From Fen-1118 sp964491625 (GTDB lineage: Bacteria > Myxococcota_A > Polyangia > Fen-1088): 5,917 nucleotides of DNA. Positions 4,041 through 5,917 of this stretch are shown in pieces. The notes beneath the pieces are model-generated. The model was not told where the DNA came from and ran no database searches. It worked only from the letters and a program-made list of their open reading frames with translations. The stretch covers positions 1 to 5,917 of the forward strand of contig CAZBIU010000404.1 of assembly GCA_964491625.1 (NCBI GenBank), read 5' to 3'. A program made the position numbers and the translations under genes. Position 1 is the stretch's first letter. Every line of letters starts with the position of its first letter.

Positions 4041-5917
4041 CAACCCCCTCCGAAGTTGAAGCCCAGGGTAAGAAACAGGGCCCGCGGTGGCCCGGCGGCG
4101 AAGGTCCTATCAGGCACCAGCGTCGGTTGCGCCTGGCTGTGAAAATCGGATGCGTAGTTGTACTCGCCCAATCGGTACTGCGTGTCGAGGAGGTTGGTCG
4201 CCGAAAAGCGAAGCTGGTAGTTGGCCCATTCCGCCGAGGCCGAGGCTTCAATGGTGAAGATGGTGCTACTGACCTCGCCGTAAGGCAGCGGTCGCCGCCC
4301 GACGTAGGTGACGCCGGCGCCCAGGATGGTGCGAATCGGCTTCCCCAACACCGTCCAGGGCAAGGTGCGAAAGAGTGCACTGTCCGAGCGAAGAACCACC
4401 CCTGGCACGTAGGCGACCGCGCTGCCGTCGTCGTTGTAGGTCGCGCGCACCAACGTCAGGTTTGCCGACTCGTCGAAGAACGAACCCGTCAGGCGAAGCG
4501 TTCCCAGCCAACCCGTGCGCGTGGTCCCCACGCCAAGCACGTTGCGGCCGGCGGTCTGGTCGAAGATCAGATCGCGATCCACGACCGTGCGGAAAAGGAC
4601 CGAACGAGCGACCACGGTCGCACTCCTCACGTTGCCCGCGTAGGCCACGCCGCCTTCATAGGCGGTGATGCTGGCAAACGCCGCTTGCACGTCCTGGGTG
4701 ATGTAATTGGGGTCGATGGAGCGGATGCCCCTGCCGTAGCTCGCCGACAGCGACAGGTGAAGGAACGGCCCCGCGATGAGCGAAACGCGCGGCAGGAAGG
4801 CCACGCCTGACGTCCCCGTGACCTGGTCGGGCTCGCGCGGTCGCCCCTTGTCTTGCTGGGTGAGGCAACTTTGGTTGATAGGCGGATTGGTGGTCGACGG
4901 GAGCGTGACCGTCTGGGCCGCGCAATTGTTGAGCACATCGTAGGTGACGATCTCGGCGCGCGCCCCGCCCCGCAACGACAGCCAGCGCAGCGGGCGCAGG
5001 TTGACGTCGCCGTAAAGCCCGATGTCACCAAGCTGCGAGTCGAGGTCGGTGTCGGTCTTGTAGGGAACTCCGGTGTTGGCTTCCAAGCGTTGTTGCGTCC
5101 CGCTCGCCTGGTCGCCGCGTGCAAAGTAGCCCAGCTCCAGCTCCTGGCGCAGCCCAAACGCATCGGCGTGCAGACGAGCCGAGCCACGCGCTCCGATGGT
5201 CAGCTCGTGGACATTGAGATCCAGGGAGTCGCCGCGCTGGCCGTGGATCGATTGCAGCGGCTCCTGCACATCGAGCAGAAAACCGGTGAAGTTCTCGATC
5301 AGGCGCATGTCGCGCTTGACGAGGAAGACCTGTTGCGAAAGTACGGCGTCGCCGGGATGGGACTCGATGTCGGCGGCCAGCGAGTAGCGGGAAGCATCGC
5401 CCCCTTGCTTTAGTGCTTCCTGTGCGAATCTCGACAGGTCGTAGCTGTCATAGAAGCCGATCTTGCCCGACTCGTAGTCCTCTTCCCGGATGACACCGGC
5501 GGTGTGGAAATGCGTGGTGTAGGCCTGCGTGCTCAGGCGAAACGATCCGGTTGCTCCCAATCGCCCCTCGTATTGCCCCATGGCCGATCCGCGCTGGGCA
5601 TCGCGGTTCTGGCCGAAGCCGGCCGTCTTGTAGATCTCGGCGCCGGCAAAGGTGTGCGTGCTCTCGCCGGGCGGTCCCCACAGCGCGAGGAAGCGCTGGG
5701 TGCCGAAGCTGCCGCTGGTGTAGCGGGCGCTCATGCCCCGCTCGCCAAGCCCCAGCTCGTAGTCGGCGCTGCCCGCCACCGTGTAGTTGCCTTGGCGCGG
5801 ATCGAACGGACCTTCCACGACGTGCAATGACTCGACCAACTCGGGGATGATGAAGTGGGTGTCGGCGTAGCCGTTGCCGTGCAGGTTTCCGCTTTCGTTG
5901 ATGGGCACGCCGCCCAC
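4040..5917 (-). CDS. TonB-dependent outer-membrane receptor, N-terminus missing at the window edge
   Basis: This is a ligand-gated outer-membrane beta-barrel that imports a substrate using energy delivered by TonB. The 625 visible residues begin inside the plug domain. Residues 2-8 (GGVPINE), the stretch HGNGYADTHFIIPELVE at 13-29, and GPFDPRQG at 36-43 leading to VAGSADYELGL are typical of the late plug and plug-to-barrel junction of large proteobacterial receptors. The rest alternates amphipathic strands and polar loops, and ends in ALFLTLGFNF followed by GGG. The signal peptide, TonB box and first part of the plug lie beyond the right edge. The first codon, GTG at 5917, is internal and not a start. 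Two cysteines (about 332 and 351) lie in one predicted loop and could form a disulfide. The gene is first in a co-directional cluster with its own exbB-exbD-tonB. The family is clear; the substrate is not. Confidence 0.93.
   Translation of the reverse strand: MGGVPINESGNLHGNGYADTHFIIPELVESLHVVEGPFDPRQGNYTVAGSADYELGLGERGMSARYTSGSFGTQRFLALWGPPGESTHTFAGAEIYKTAGFGQNRDAQRGSAMGQYEGRLGATGSFRLSTQAYTTHFHTAGVIREEDYESGKIGFYDSYDLSRFAQEALKQGGDASRYSLAADIESHPGDAVLSQQVFLVKRDMRLIENFTGFLLDVQEPLQSIHGQRGDSLDLNVHELTIGARGSARLHADAFGLRQELELGYFARGDQASGTQQRLEANTGVPYKTDTDLDSQLGDIGLYGDVNLRPLRWLSLRGGARAEIVTYDVLNNCAAQTVTLPSTTNPPINQSCLTQQDKGRPREPDQVTGTSGVAFLPRVSLIAGPFLHLSLSASYGRGIRSIDPNYITQDVQAAFASITAYEGGVAYAGNVRSATVVARSVLFRTVVDRDLIFDQTAGRNVLGVGTTRTGWLGTLRLTGSFFDESANLTLVRATYNDDGSAVAYVPGVVLRSDSALFRTLPWTVLGKPIRTILGAGVTYVGRRPLPYGEVSSTIFTIEASASAEWANYQLRFSATNLLDTQYRLGEYNYASDFHSQAQPTLVPDRTFAAGPPRALFLTLGFNFGGG
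4044..4051 (-). promoter_or_regulatory. Ribosome binding site of the 263-aa lipoprotein, inside the receptor's last codons
   Basis: The minus strand reads GGAGGGGG here, a strong Shine-Dalgarno sequence. The GGAGG core is 6 bases before ATG at 4040. The same bases encode the receptor's final Gly-Gly-Gly. This site decides in favour of ATG at 4040 over TTG at 4043. Confidence 0.8.

Noticed and set aside
4041..4043. TTG start for the 263-aa lipoprotein
   Set aside because: ATG one codon later gives the common TGATG coupling and a better 6-base spacing from GGAGG.
4010..4810. Plus-strand open frame of 266 codons
   Set aside because: It is antisense to the recognisable receptor barrel, its translation is low-complexity and Arg-rich, and it has no domain or context support.
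4853..5413. Plus-strand open frame of 186 codons
   Set aside because: It is antisense to the receptor and mirrors its codon structure; nothing in the translation resembles a real protein.
5915..5917. GTG at the right edge as the receptor start
   Set aside because: It falls inside the plug domain. A receptor starting here would lack a signal peptide, TonB box and most of the plug.

Overview
The window is GC-rich and fully coding, with every gene on the minus strand. The codon use, the lipoproteins and the style of the TonB and receptor proteins point to Myxococcota (a myxobacterium or an uncultured relative). That assignment is inferred from protein character; no marker gene is present.

Read from the right edge leftwards, one tight gene cluster contains: a TonB-dependent outer-membrane receptor whose N-terminus lies outside the window; a 263-residue predicted lipoprotein; a 434-residue cysteine- and histidine-containing predicted lipoprotein; exbB; exbD; and tonB, which runs to the left edge. 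The largest intergenic gap is 24 bases. The receptor stop overlaps the next start as TGATG, exbB and exbD overlap by 14 bases, and two stop codons lie inside the next gene's ribosome binding site. This is almost certainly one transcript. Its promoter must lie to the right of the window. No terminator, RNA gene, mobile element or CRISPR array is visible, and no gene-free stretch exceeds 24 bases.

The genes form a self-contained uptake device. ExbB and ExbD make the proton-driven inner-membrane motor, TonB carries the energy across the periplasm, and the receptor is the gated outer-membrane barrel. The two lipoproteins sit between receptor and motor genes, so they are the best candidates for substrate capture or hand-over. 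I do not recognise a characterised function for either, and the substrate cannot be read from the sequence.

Two things deserve most attention. First, the two lipoproteins share a GWDV-plus-beta-strand motif, and the larger has a dense His/Asp/aromatic block that could bind metal. Second, the last 46 bases at the left edge are an inverted, circularly permuted copy of the tonB coding sequence just upstream. They replace the end of the TonB C-terminal domain with 13 unrelated residues. This is either a contig-end artefact or a real, unusual rearrangement.
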